This document shows, piece by piece, positions 30,684 through 38,563 of a stretch of DNA of 64,000 nucleotides (its first letter is position 1; each line of letters opens with the position of its first letter). The notes beneath the pieces are model-generated. The model made no database searches. It had not been told where the DNA came from and saw nothing but the letters and a program-made list of their open reading frames with translations. This DNA comes from Sphingomonas sp. PP-CE-3A-406. GTDB lineage: Bacteria > Pseudomonadota > Alphaproteobacteria > Sphingomonadales > Sphingomonadaceae. The position numbers and the translations under genes were made by a program. The stretch covers positions 1 to 64,000 of the forward strand of contig NZ_RCWY01000002.1 in assembly GCF_003688625.1 (NCBI RefSeq), given 5' to 3'.

Positions 30684-31790
30684 TTGAAAACTGTCTCTTT
30701 ACCGCTATTTACGAAATCAATTGCGTCACAGCGCCGTATTGCGATCGCTATCCCGATCAAAAACGAGGAGGAGCATCTCCCCGCCTGCCTGGCTGCGATC
30801 GATCGTGCCGCCGAGGTGTTCGGCGGTCGGGTCACGATCGTCGCGCTGTTGAACGACTGTACGGACGGTACGCTGGAACTCCTCAAGCAGTGGCGACCAC
30901 GGTTTGCCGAGCTTTCCTGTCATGCCGTGTCGCTACTTGCCGGCTTTCGTCACGCGGGTTGGGCGCGACGCCTGGCCTGGGACACCGCAGCCGATCTGCT
31001 AGACACCGACGACGACCTTCTACTGTCGACGGACGCCGATACCAACGTGGCGCCGGACTGGATCGTCCGTACGGTGGCGCATATCGATGGTGGCTATGAT
31101 GCGGTCGCTGGACGCGCGCTGACGCTGCGTGGCGACCGCGAGCATCTAGGCACCACGGCGCGGCGACGGCTGGACATGATCGGCCGCTATTATACCGCGC
31201 TCGATTACCTGCGCGCCGACGCGGAAGCCTCGCCGCACGATCCCTGGCCTCGGCACTTCTACGAAGGCGGCGCGAGCATCGCCCTGTCGCGGCGGCTGTA
31301 TCGGAGGATCGGCGGGGCCCCCACCCCGCCGGTTGCCGAGGATCGCGCGCTGTTCGAGCGTATCAGGCAGTACGGCGGCCGCATTCGCCACGCACTCGAC
31401 GTGAGGGTGTTCACCTCATGTCGCACCGCGGGCCGCGCGCCCGGTGGCATGGCGGACGCGGTCGCCCGCTGGATCGATCAGCCGGAGCACGCGCCACTAC
31501 ACGAAACCTACGCCGTGGCCGCCGCGCTCGCCCCTGATCGCGCGACCCGCCGCGACCAACTCAGCTTTGCGACCCTGCCTGCCGCGATCGCCGAAGCACA
31601 GCGCCTGATCCGGCTAGCCCGCCGCGCCAAACCGCCAAAGGTCCAGCCGATACGCGTCGTACCGATCGCTGCGGACGACGGTGACCGCTTCGCCGAGCGC
31701 GACCTGGAGTTCGGCGACCGCGTCGTCCCCGCTTTTGGGATAATCGGTTTCGCCGATCCAGTGCACCAGCAGAATGTGCCTGCCAGGTAA
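30684..31790 (+). CDS. Glycosyltransferase family 2 protein
   Basis: 368 residues. GT2 (GT-A) features: RIAIAIPIKNEEEHLPACLAAI at the N-terminus, LNDCTDGT, the DXD-like site STDADTNVAPDW near 112, and the acceptor region EGGASIALSRRLYRRIGG with EDRALFERI. The start is a TTG at 30684. There are no membrane helices, so it is a soluble enzyme. The last 59 codons run antisense to the 3' end of the methyltransferase gene. This GT faces a set encoding an acyl-CoA dehydrogenase-like protein, a PIG-L deacetylase and a NodS-like methyltransferase. I recall such genes occurring together in other proteobacteria, including as a fused deacetylase/methyltransferase. The product is unknown. Confidence 0.88.
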   Translation: MKTVSLPLFTKSIASQRRIAIAIPIKNEEEHLPACLAAIDRAAEVFGGRVTIVALLNDCTDGTLELLKQWRPRFAELSCHAVSLLAGFRHAGWARRLAWDTAADLLDTDDDLLLSTDADTNVAPDWIVRTVAHIDGGYDAVAGRALTLRGDREHLGTTARRRLDMIGRYYTALDYLRADAEASPHDPWPRHFYEGGASIALSRRLYRRIGGAPTPPVAEDRALFERIRQYGGRIRHALDVRVFTSCRTAGRAPGGMADAVARWIDQPEHAPLHETYAVAAALAPDRATRRDQLSFATLPAAIAEAQRLIRLARRAKPPKVQPIRVVPIAADDGDRFAERDLEFGDRVVPAFGIIGFADPVHQQNVPAR

Positions 31791-32204
31791 GAGCGCAGTC
31801 CGCAGATAGTCCGCCAACCGGCTGATATCGGCGCTGTCCCAGTAATAGACGACCTCCGACAGCAGCACGAGATCGAAGGCCCCGTCGGGGGCTTCGGCGG
31901 GCAGGCGGCGACGTTCGACGCGGACGTTCGACTGCGCCCCACACCGCGCGCGCGCGGCGGTGAGGGCGGTGTCGGACACGTCGACCGCCAGGAGAGAGTC
32001 GCAGCGCTGCGCCAGGCGCGTCGTCAGGACGCCGTTCGCGCACCCGACTTCCAGCGCGTTGGCGAACCGATCGCCGGGCAACGCGGCGAGCGTCGCGTCA
32101 TATTTCGCGGCTTCGTAGGCGCTGGTCTCGAAGTGCCAGGGATCGCCCCGATCCTTGTAGAGCGCCTCGAAATAGGCGGGTTCGATCGAGTGTTCACGAC
32201 GCAA
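31614..32204 (-). CDS. NodS-like SAM-dependent methyltransferase
   Basis: 196 residues. Rossmann methyltransferase: ALEVGCANGVLTTRLAQRCD (SAM-binding motif I), LLAVDVSDTALTAAR (motif II acid), FDLVLLSEVVYYW (motif IV). The N-terminal YFEALYKDRGDPWHFETSAYE and the 'SEVVYY' block are typical of the NodS group, which N-methylates the glucosamine of Nod factors. TTG is the start; it overlaps the PIG-L stop by 11 nt. No nod genes are present, so the resemblance is of fold and logic (deacetylate, then N-methylate) rather than proof of a Nod-like product. The 3' end overlaps the glycosyltransferase gene on the other strand by 177 bp. Confidence 0.86.
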   Translation of the reverse strand: MRREHSIEPAYFEALYKDRGDPWHFETSAYEAAKYDATLAALPGDRFANALEVGCANGVLTTRLAQRCDSLLAVDVSDTALTAARARCGAQSNVRVERRRLPAEAPDGAFDLVLLSEVVYYWDSADISRLADYLRTALLPGRHILLVHWIGETDYPKSGDDAVAELQVALGEAVTVVRSDRYDAYRLDLWRFGAAG

Positions 32205-32946
32205 GGCGGGTCTCCAGGAGCACGGTGTTGGGGCGATCGATCAGGCGAAGCATCGCCCGAGGGAGGCGGAAATTCTCCCGCGCGCCGACGATGCGGCCAC
32301 CGCGCTGACTCCGGTGGCACGCCATCGCGCGGCGTTGATTGGGCCGCCCTGCCTCGCTGTCGACCGCCAAGGCACGAACCCCACGCAGGCGCTGGGTCAG
32401 CGCATCGACCGTCCAGCCCCAGACCAGATAATCGTAGAGCCGGCAACGAAGCCGCGCCGCGACCGCCGCCGCCAGTGCCGCCGCGGCCTCGTGATCGCAG
32501 TGCGGGTCGCCCGACCACGTCACTGCGATCTGTCGGATGCCGCGTCGCCTGCACCACGCCACCAGTCGGTCGACGCTGCGGGCGAACACCGGGTCGCCCG
32601 GTTTTGCCGGCGTCGCATCGGGCCAGTCGAGATGCAGCAGGTCGGCCACGCCGCCAAGGATGCGTACCGCGGCCTGCGCTTCGCGGCGGCGCAACCCGGC
32701 GATCCGCTCCGCGCTCCAGCCGGGCGCATTGGGGTGCGATCCGGAGCCATCGGTCAGAAATGCGGTGTGCACTCGGCCCCCCGCGGCGCTGACCGCGGCG
32801 ATCAGCGCGCCGCAGCCCAGCGTCTCGTCGTCGGGATGCGGTGCGAGCACGAGCCACGGCCCCTGTCGCGCCGCGTCCTTCGCCGAGATCCGCCGGGCAC
32901 GCCGCGTCAGCGCACGCCATGCATCCCCGCCTGGCGCTACCACCAC
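32194..32946 (-). CDS. PIG-L/LmbE-family N-acetylglucosaminyl deacetylase
   Basis: About 250 residues. Zinc-site motif WLVLAPHPDDETLGCGALI (His-Pro-Asp-Asp), then AFLTDGSGSHPN and a downstream SGDPHCDHEAAAALAAAV carrying the third metal-ligand His. PIG-L enzymes remove the acetyl group from GlcNAc attached to inositol, lipid or peptide carriers (mycothiol MshB, bacillithiol BshB, GPI PIG-L). I place the start at a GTG (32946) that overlaps the acyl-CoA dehydrogenase stop by 10 nt; a second GTG follows at once. Its carrier substrate is unknown, but the flanking GT2 may supply the sugar. Confidence 0.87.
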   Translation of the reverse strand: MVVAPGGDAWRALTRRARRISAKDAARQGPWLVLAPHPDDETLGCGALIAAVSAAGGRVHTAFLTDGSGSHPNAPGWSAERIAGLRRREAQAAVRILGGVADLLHLDWPDATPAKPGDPVFARSVDRLVAWCRRRGIRQIAVTWSGDPHCDHEAAAALAAAVAARLRCRLYDYLVWGWTVDALTQRLRGVRALAVDSEAGRPNQRRAMACHRSQRGGRIVGARENFRLPRAMLRLIDRPNTVLLETRLAS

Positions 32947-34031
32947 CGATCGTCGCCCCAGCAATCCTCTTCGAGCCACGCCGCCGCCGCCCGGTCGCGC
33001 GCCTGATCGGGTACCGGCTGACGCAGGTACAGCCCCAGATCGCGCGTGATCCGGTCGATCCGGCTTTTGGCGAAGAACGACGCGGTGCCGACCGATCGGG
33101 CTGCCGCCTCCATCGTCCGCAGCCCCGCTTCCTCGACGATGCCGCGCGTCATCAGCACGAACGGGATCGCTTCCGCCGACTGCGTTTCGGCGAGATGCGC
33201 GGCGCGCCGAACCCAGAGCCCGGCACTGCGCGTCTCGGTGAGACAGGTAGCGAACCGCGCACGCTGGATCGGATCGTCGGACTTGCCGCTTGCGACGAGG
33301 TGATCGCGCAAATGCCTCACCAATGCCTCGACCGCACCGAGCTGCACCGCGGTGAACCGCCACGCGCCGGCACTGAACCTCGGCTCGCGCTCATACTCGT
33401 TCGCCGCACCGATCACGCCCTCACGACCGATCGCCATATCGGAAAAGTCGAACGCCCCGCTGCACGTCCCCCGCATCCCGCGCACCTGCCATCCGGCGTT
33501 ATCCGCGCGGTCGGTTTCGCCGGCGATCGGCACGAGAACCAGTTGCTTGCCGCCCGTCTCGTCGCGCGCGGTGACGAGGATGCGGTCGAGATGCCCTGCC
33601 CCGGTCGCAAAGCTCTTCGCGCCATCGAGAGTCCACCGATCGTCGCCAACCTTGCGGATCGCGAGACCAAGGGCTGGTTCGGTGTTCCAGACGCCGAACG
33701 TGCGTCCCGCCTCGAGATCGGTGTCCAGCGTCGCGCGTTGCTCCGCGTCGCCATAGGTCGCGATCAACTGCACCGCGTTGACATGCCCCTCATACACCCG
33801 CCCGAGACTGAGATCCGCCCCCCCAATCGCGCGCAGCACGTCGAGCAGCGCATCTGTCGCCCCCCCCGGCGTCACCGCCTTGAACGCACCCAACGCCCCC
33901 GCCTCGAACAGCGCATGGAGCCGCTCGGCGGGAAAATCTTCGTGCGTGTTCTCCTGGTCCCACGATGCCGCGAGGTGGCGGACGGCTTCGAGGACGGACC
34001 AGCCTGATGGATATTGCGTCAGTGGATACAT
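32937..34031 (-). CDS. Acyl-CoA dehydrogenase-like protein of a GT/PIG-L/methyltransferase module
   Basis: About 364 residues. It aligns by eye with acyl-CoA dehydrogenases: an N-terminal helical domain (LHALFEAGALGAFKAVTPGG), GVWNTEPALGLAIRKVGDDRWTLDGAKSFATG in the middle domain, and a C-terminal helical domain (GAVEALVRHLRDHLVASG). The usual 'SEAGAGSD' signature reads as NTEPALGL and the second ACAD signature is weak, so it is a divergent member. It may be a flavoprotein acting on a carrier-bound or sugar-linked substrate rather than a fatty acyl-CoA. ATG 34031 gives MYPLTQYPSG. It is the first gene of the overlapping trio with the deacetylase and methyltransferase. Confidence 0.82.
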   Translation of the reverse strand: MYPLTQYPSGWSVLEAVRHLAASWDQENTHEDFPAERLHALFEAGALGAFKAVTPGGATDALLDVLRAIGGADLSLGRVYEGHVNAVQLIATYGDAEQRATLDTDLEAGRTFGVWNTEPALGLAIRKVGDDRWTLDGAKSFATGAGHLDRILVTARDETGGKQLVLVPIAGETDRADNAGWQVRGMRGTCSGAFDFSDMAIGREGVIGAANEYEREPRFSAGAWRFTAVQLGAVEALVRHLRDHLVASGKSDDPIQRARFATCLTETRSAGLWVRRAAHLAETQSAEAIPFVLMTRGIVEEAGLRTMEAAARSVGTASFFAKSRIDRITRDLGLYLRQPVPDQARDRAAAAWLEEDCWGDDRWW

Positions 34032-34206
34032 CCCGGACCATCCGGTTGCGGGAGCGCACCGGTCACGAACAGACAACGTCGGACGCGCGCGAGCGTTGCG
34101 AGTCGCCGTTCGCCGCCGTTCAAACAGTTACGCAGAGGTAAAACGCATGCCAACCATCGGTTAACGCTTGGCCGGCATACTCGCACCATCGGATAGGACG
34201 AGATCG

Positions 34207-34362
34207 ATGGCAAGCACACAGGACGTCTTCACGCTGGTCGGCAAGCGTATGCGCGGCACTCTCGGTGAGCAAGGTCATCGGAGTCGGGCCGTCGAGATGC
34301 CGCCGATCGCCGAACTCATCTGCCGGATCGATCGCGCACTGCAGGATCGGCGCGCCGCCTGA
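34207..34362 (+). CDS. Small hypothetical protein (51 aa)
   Basis: MASTQDVFTLVGKRMRGTL... with a purine-rich AGGACGAG about 6 nt upstream. It is a basic, probably helical peptide (Arg-rich middle, then PPIAELICRIDRAL). No domain recognised. Real coding is likely but not certain; it is divergent from the acyl-CoA dehydrogenase-like gene and convergent with the next hypothetical gene, 7 nt apart. Confidence 0.5.
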   Translation: MASTQDVFTLVGKRMRGTLGEQGHRSRAVEMPPIAELICRIDRALQDRRAA

Positions 34363-34369
34363 CCCTGCC

Positions 34370-34633
34370 TTAGTCGGATCGGTCCGCGACGGCGATCGCA
34401 GACGCGTACATCGCAGCCGCCCGACGCTCGCGTAGATCCTCGAATGCATCGCGCGGGTCCGGCGCGTCGCCGGTCGAGCGCAACACCGCCCACAAGGCGA
34501 AGCGTCGGCCCGGTTCGCGCTCGGTTCCGAATGCGATGGCGACCTTCTCCCGTCCGTCGTCGATCGCGATTTGATCAAGCGCATCGATATCGGCGGTGCC
34601 GAAGAAATGTCGTAGTACCGCGTCGAGATCCAT
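34370..34633 (-). CDS. Conserved-looking small acidic hypothetical protein
   Basis: 87 residues, acidic: MDLDAVLRHFFGTADIDAL, then DDGREKVAIAFGTEREPG and DPRDAFEDLRERRAAAMYA. It could form a strand-helix fold; no known motif. The ATG is preceded by GGAAGCG-like purines. It lies between a 51-residue ORF and tRNA-Ser. Codon use looks like its neighbours, supporting a real gene. Function unknown. Confidence 0.6.
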   Translation of the reverse strand: MDLDAVLRHFFGTADIDALDQIAIDDGREKVAIAFGTEREPGRRFALWAVLRSTGDAPDPRDAFEDLRERRAAAMYASAIAVADRSD

Positions 34634-34751
34634 TTCGCTTCCTCTAGCCCGCGTAGCCGAAACGCAACCGGTCCCGGCACGGTGCCGCGGCTCGAAACGG
34701 TTGCGATCCCGCCCCCTACCGCTTAGACGCCCGCCGATACACGCGTATCCC

Positions 34752-34841
34752 GGACGGGTGGCCGAGTGGTTTAAGGCAACGGTCTTGAAAACCGTCGTAG
34801 GGGTAACTCTACCGTGGGTTCGAATCCCACCCCGTCCGCCA
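34752..34841 (+). tRNA. tRNA-Ser (anticodon UGA)
   Basis: 90 nt including an encoded CCA. The acceptor stem GGACGGG pairs with CCCGTCC. D-arm TGGCCGAGTGGTTTAAGGCA; anticodon stem-loop with CTTGAAA giving anticodon TGA; a long variable arm GTAGGGGTAACTCTACC typical of serine tRNAs; T-arm GTGGGTTCGAATCCCAC. It reads UCA and other UCN codons. Confidence 0.97.
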
Positions 34842-34880
34842 ATTTACATCGCTCGCCGGTGCAAATTCCGAAACGGACGA

Positions 34881-35312
34881 TCAGTTGGTTCGGTCCGGCG
34901 GAACGATCGGTAAGGGCAGCGCGGCGATCGGGACGCCCTCTTCGGCCAGAGCCTTGGCCTCGGCGAGGCTGGCACGTCCGTGGATGGTGGCGTGCTTTTC
35001 CTCGCCGAGATGCATCGCGCGGGCGCGATCGGCAAAGGCTGTACCGACCCATTGCGATGATTCGAGCGCCTTGGCCTGCTGTTTCGCCAGCATCGCCAGG
35101 GCGGACTTGATCGCGTCGGGGCTCGGGATCGGCGCCTTGCTGTTGCCTTTTGCCGGGATCGCAGGGGCCATGAGCGCCTTGATGATCGTGCTGTCGTCGC
35201 AGATCGGGCAGCGGACCTGCCCCGCTTCGCGCTGCGTTTCGTACGCAATGCTGGAGCCGAACCACGCCTCGAAGACATGGCCGCCGCCGCACTTCAGATC
35301 GAAGACGATCAC
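34881..35312 (-). CDS. DUF1178 family protein
   Basis: 143 residues. The N-terminus VIVFDLKCGGGHVFEAWFGSS and the CXXC in VRCPICDDSTIIKALMAP form a small zinc-ribbon-like site typical of DUF1178. A helical middle (AIKSALAMLAKQQAKALESS) and a C-terminal HGRASLAEAKALAEEGVPIAALPLPIVP complete the family pattern. Function unknown; in alphaproteobacteria it regularly lies next to the carbon-nitrogen hydrolase and glutaredoxin genes, as here. GTG start overlapping the upstream stop (GTGA). Confidence 0.9.
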   Translation of the reverse strand: MIVFDLKCGGGHVFEAWFGSSIAYETQREAGQVRCPICDDSTIIKALMAPAIPAKGNSKAPIPSPDAIKSALAMLAKQQAKALESSQWVGTAFADRARAMHLGEEKHATIHGRASLAEAKALAEEGVPIAALPLPIVPPDRTN

Positions 35313-36136
35313 CGCACGACCGTGACGGGGGGGATGGCACGACGGTGCGCGATCACCGGGATGCGCGATCGGACGTCGCGCAGTCGGTCGGCGTCGATCT
35401 CGGCAAAACCCAATCCAGCCGCGTCGCCCATATCGAGCAGGACATCTCCCCAAGGATCTACGACCAGCGAATGGCCGTAGGTCGTGCGCCCGTCGGCATG
35501 CACGCCCGTCTGCGCCGCGGCGACGACGAACGCCCCCGCCTCGATCGCGCGGGCGCGCAGCAGGATGTGCCAATGCGCCGCGCCAGTTGGTCGCGTGAAG
35601 GCGGCGGGAACGGACAATATAGCCGCGCCTGCGTCGCTCAAGGCGCGATACAGATCGGCGAACCGAAGATCGTAACAGATCGATGGACCGACCATCCCGA
35701 CGGGCGTGTCGATCACGGTCGCGGTGTCGCCCGCGACATAGGCGGCGGATTCGCGCCAGCTCTCGCCGGTCGGCAGATCGACGTCGAACAGATGCAGCTT
35801 GTCGTAACGCACTCGGATCGTGCCGGTATCGTCGATCACGAACCCGCGATTGGCGAGCCTGCCATCAGGGCGGCGAACCGCCAACGAGCCCAGATGCACC
35901 CATATGCCTGCATCGGCGGCAGCGGTGCAAACCGCTGCGAGCACGGGGTCCTCGGCCTCGCTCACGATCGAAGCGCCCGCCCGGACCCGATCGCGGTCGA
36001 CCAGGCCGGACACTTCGGGCGTGAACAGCATCGCGGCACCCTCGCCTGCCGCCCTATCGATCGCATCGACCAGCGTCGTCGCATTGACGAGCGGATCGAT
36101 ACCGCTCGTCATCTGGAGAACGCCGATCCTGGCCAT
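35309..36136 (-). CDS. Carbon-nitrogen hydrolase (nitrilase superfamily, omega-amidase/Nit1-like)
   Basis: 275 residues. Catalytic triad visible: Glu in LFTPEVSGL, Lys in RYDKLHLFDVDLP, Cys in SICYDLRFADLY. These motifs match the Nit1/YafV-type branch that repairs deaminated glutathione or hydrolyses alpha-ketoglutaramate. The neighbouring glutaredoxin fits a glutathione-linked role (inference). The start overlaps or abuts the glutaredoxin stop, and the stop overlaps the DUF1178 start, so the three genes form one operon. Confidence 0.92.
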   Translation of the reverse strand: MARIGVLQMTSGIDPLVNATTLVDAIDRAAGEGAAMLFTPEVSGLVDRDRVRAGASIVSEAEDPVLAAVCTAAADAGIWVHLGSLAVRRPDGRLANRGFVIDDTGTIRVRYDKLHLFDVDLPTGESWRESAAYVAGDTATVIDTPVGMVGPSICYDLRFADLYRALSDAGAAILSVPAAFTRPTGAAHWHILLRARAIEAGAFVVAAAQTGVHADGRTTYGHSLVVDPWGDVLLDMGDAAGLGFAEIDADRLRDVRSRIPVIAHRRAIPPVTVVR

Positions 36137-36390
36137 CAGGCCAGCAGAGCGTCGAGACCGCCCTTTGCGTCGAGCGCCGCGAGGTCGTCCGATCCGCCGA
36201 TATGCTTGCCGTCGATAAAGACCTGCGGCATCGTGTTGCGACCGCCCGAGCGCTCGACCATCTCGGCTTTCTTCGGGCCGCCCATCGTCACGTCAAACTG
36301 CTCGGGTTCGACGCCCTTCGAGGCGAGAAGTTTCAGCGCGCGCGTGCAGTACGGGCAGAACGCCTTGGTATAGATTTCTACTTTTGCCAT
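36136..36390 (-). CDS. grxC: Glutaredoxin 3
   Basis: 84 residues. Active site FCPYCTRA (dithiol CPYC, residues 12-15), the cis-Pro in NTMPQVFIDGKHIGGSDDLAAL, and the glutathione-binding GG-S/D end. Full-length class I glutaredoxin that reduces protein disulfides and mixed disulfides with glutathione. ATG 36390 gives MAKVEIYTKAFCPYC; longer upstream starts run into another frame of comF. First in the grxC-nitrilase-DUF1178 set. Confidence 0.96.
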   Translation of the reverse strand: MAKVEIYTKAFCPYCTRALKLLASKGVEPEQFDVTMGGPKKAEMVERSGGRNTMPQVFIDGKHIGGSDDLAALDAKGGLDALLA

Positions 36391-36463
36391 GCGCCGGAGA
36401 TGTGGTTTCCGCCGGGCGCTGTCAACTCGGCGCCGGTAAATTGGACGGTCAATTCGGCGTGGA

Positions 36464-37183
36464 TCAATCGCTTGCCGTCGGAGACAGCACGCGCGCCCAG
36501 CACAATATCGTGACGGATCGCGCGCCCGCCTTGAGCAAGACGCGCGTACAGCCGTCCGTGGTCGCGCCGCTGGTATACACGTCGTCGACGAGCACGACCG
36601 ACCGTCCCCGAACCCGCTCGGGCGTACAAACAGCGAATGCACCCGCGACCGCCTTCACGCGCGCTTTCCCTCCCAGCCCCCGCAGTACGAGCGTCCGCCG
36701 CGCCCGAACGAGTATATCGCAATCGTGGGTGACGCCGGATAATGCCGCCACCGATCGGGCGATCAGCGCCGCCTGGTTGAACCCCCGCGACCAGATCCGC
36801 CATCGGTGCAGCGGCACCGGCACCAGCAGGTCGGCATCATCGGGCATCAGGCGATGCATATGCCGCGCCATCGTCTCGGCAAAAGCGATCCGGCCGCCAT
36901 ATTTGAGCCGCAGCACGAGGCTGCTCGCGATGGGTCCGTAAGCGACCGCGGCGCGGACACCGGCGTGGCGTGGCGGCTCGGCGAGGCATGGTGCGCAAAC
37001 GACGCCCTCGCCGCGATCGAAGGCGAACGGGCGGTTGCACGCCACGCACCAGGGCGGCCCGAGAAACCGCAGGCTGCTCCAGCAGATCGCACAGAACCGG
37101 TGATCCTCGGCGACGGGTGTCCCGCAGCCGCCACAGCGCGGCGGTAACGCGAGGCCGATGATCCGGCGAAACGGTCCGGTCAT
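36464..37183 (-). CDS. comF: ComF family protein (phosphoribosyltransferase-like)
   Basis: 239 residues. N-terminal zinc-binding cysteines (CGGCG, FCAICW, CVACN, CAPC), then the type I PRTase fold with SVVLVDDVYTSGATTDGC as the PRPP-binding loop. VPVPLHRWRIWSRGFNQA is the usual ComF/GntX signature. ComF helps DNA uptake in competent bacteria, possibly by loading ComFA or DprA; in most proteobacteria its role is unclear. ATG 37183 gives MTGPFRRIIGLALPPRCGGCG. Separated by 73 nt from grxC and divergent from the methyltransferase. Confidence 0.93.
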   Translation of the reverse strand: MTGPFRRIIGLALPPRCGGCGTPVAEDHRFCAICWSSLRFLGPPWCVACNRPFAFDRGEGVVCAPCLAEPPRHAGVRAAVAYGPIASSLVLRLKYGGRIAFAETMARHMHRLMPDDADLLVPVPLHRWRIWSRGFNQAALIARSVAALSGVTHDCDILVRARRTLVLRGLGGKARVKAVAGAFAVCTPERVRGRSVVLVDDVYTSGATTDGCTRVLLKAGARSVTILCWARVLSPTASD

Positions 37184-37273
37184 GCCGTATCTCCCCCGCC
37201 CTGAAGCCTGCTCCCGTCTGGCTCCCCCTGCGAGACCTTGTCGTGGAAGCCCGACCACGGCACAAGCGCGGTC

Positions 37274-38110
37274 GTGTCAGACAGTCCTCCCGAAATCTTC
37301 GACCGCGCGGCGCGTCGCCTGCGTCGCGACCGCGCCGCACCCGATTATGCCGATCATGCATTTCTTCGCGATACGATGCTCGACGGGATCGCCGAGCGGA
37401 TCGACGCAGTCACCCGCCCGTTCACCGACATCCTCGATCTCGGCTGTTTCGATGGCGCATTCTCACCGCCACCGGGCGCGCGCGTGGTGCGGTGCGACGC
37501 GGGCTTCGCGTTTGCCGCACGAACCGGCGGGGTACAGGCCGACGAGGATCGCCTGCCGTTCGCCGACGCGTCGTTCGATCTGGTGGTCAGCGCCGGCGTG
37601 CTCGACCAGGTCAACGACCTGCCCGGCGCGCTTGCTCTCATTCGACGCGTGCTGCGTCCCGACGGGCTGTTTCTCGGCGCGTTCGTCGGCGCGGGCAGCT
37701 TGCACGCGCTCCGTGCGGCGTTGCGGATCGGCGAGAGCGAACGCCCCGCCGCGCGCCTCCATCCGCAGATCGACGTGCGGTCGGCGGGGGACCTGCTGAT
37801 GCGCGCCGGCTTCGCGTTGCCGGTCGCCGATGTCGAGACGCTCGATGTCCGCTATGCCGATCTGAGCCGCGTGTTCGCCGATCTGCGCGGCATGGCGGCG
37901 AACAATATGCTCGCGCAACGCCAGCCCCTGACACGCGACGTGCTCGCCCGGACGTTCACTGCATTTGCGGATGCTGCCGACGATACGGGAAGAACGCGGG
38001 AGACGTTCCAGATCGTCTTCCTGACCGGCTGGTCGCCCGATCCCTCGCAGCCCAAGCCCGCTAGACGCGGCAGCGCGACGGCATCGCTGGGCGACGCGCT
38101 CAAACGCTAG
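37274..38110 (+). CDS. SAM-dependent methyltransferase/hydroxylase, NDUFAF5-like
   Basis: About 278 residues. The start PPEIFDRAARRLRRDRAA matches bacterial homologues of human NDUFAF5, which hydroxylates an arginine of complex I subunit NDUFS7. SAM motif I is ILDLGCFDGAF; LPFADASFDLVVSAGVLDQVNDLPG gives the later motif. The GTG at 37274 fits the homologue N-terminus; an in-frame TTG at 37238 is the longer option. This orthologue set beside comF and grxC is common in alphaproteobacteria. Stop shares CTAG with the response regulator stop on the other strand. Confidence 0.85.
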   Translation: MSDSPPEIFDRAARRLRRDRAAPDYADHAFLRDTMLDGIAERIDAVTRPFTDILDLGCFDGAFSPPPGARVVRCDAGFAFAARTGGVQADEDRLPFADASFDLVVSAGVLDQVNDLPGALALIRRVLRPDGLFLGAFVGAGSLHALRAALRIGESERPAARLHPQIDVRSAGDLLMRAGFALPVADVETLDVRYADLSRVFADLRGMAANNMLAQRQPLTRDVLARTFTAFADAADDTGRTRETFQIVFLTGWSPDPSQPKPARRGSATASLGDALKR

Positions 38111-38499
38111 GCGATCAGTCCGTCGCCCTCCGCGGCGCGCGCCAGGATGCGTCCCATCGCCTCGAACAGCGCATCCATCGCGACCGGCTTGAAGATCACG
38201 TCGTCCGCTCCCGCGGCAAGGCATCGCTGGCGGAGGTCGGGCGCGATATCCGCGGTGACGACGATGATCGGCACGACCGCCTTTGCATCACCTCGGGCGC
38301 GGATATGCCGAATCGCGGTTATCCCATCCATGCCGGGCATTCGCAGATCGACCAGCACGATCGCGAACTCGTCGTCATCGAGGATCTTCAAGCCGATTTC
38401 GGCGCTCTCCGCTTCGACCATCGTCGCCCCGGCGACGTCGAGCATGTCTTTGACAACACGCCGGTTCATCCGGTCGTCTTCGATGAAAAGGACGTTCAC
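38107..38499 (-). CDS. Single-domain response regulator (CheY-like)
   Basis: 130 residues, a receiver domain alone. Acidic pair IEDDRMN at 7-9, phospho-acceptor Asp51 in VLVDLRMPGMDG, Thr in VTAD, and Lys104 in FKPVAMDAL. No output domain, so it may relay phosphate or act by binding. It lies downstream of the hybrid kinase, on the same strand, after a 64-nt gap, so it is the likely phospho-partner. Its convergent stop shares four bases with the NDUFAF5-like gene. Confidence 0.92.
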   Translation of the reverse strand: MNVLFIEDDRMNRRVVKDMLDVAGATMVEAESAEIGLKILDDDEFAIVLVDLRMPGMDGITAIRHIRARGDAKAVVPIIVVTADIAPDLRQRCLAAGADDVIFKPVAMDALFEAMGRILARAAEGDGLIA

Positions 38500-38563
38500 G
38501 AGGTAGGTCGCGAGGGGCGTTTGAAAGGAGGCGAAAGGACCGTCATGCCGCTACGTCTACGCG

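Noticed and set aside
36378..36803. 141-codon frame overlapping comF and the region before grxC
   Set aside because: It is in another frame of comF; comF has the zinc cysteines and PRPP loop and the frame shows no domain.
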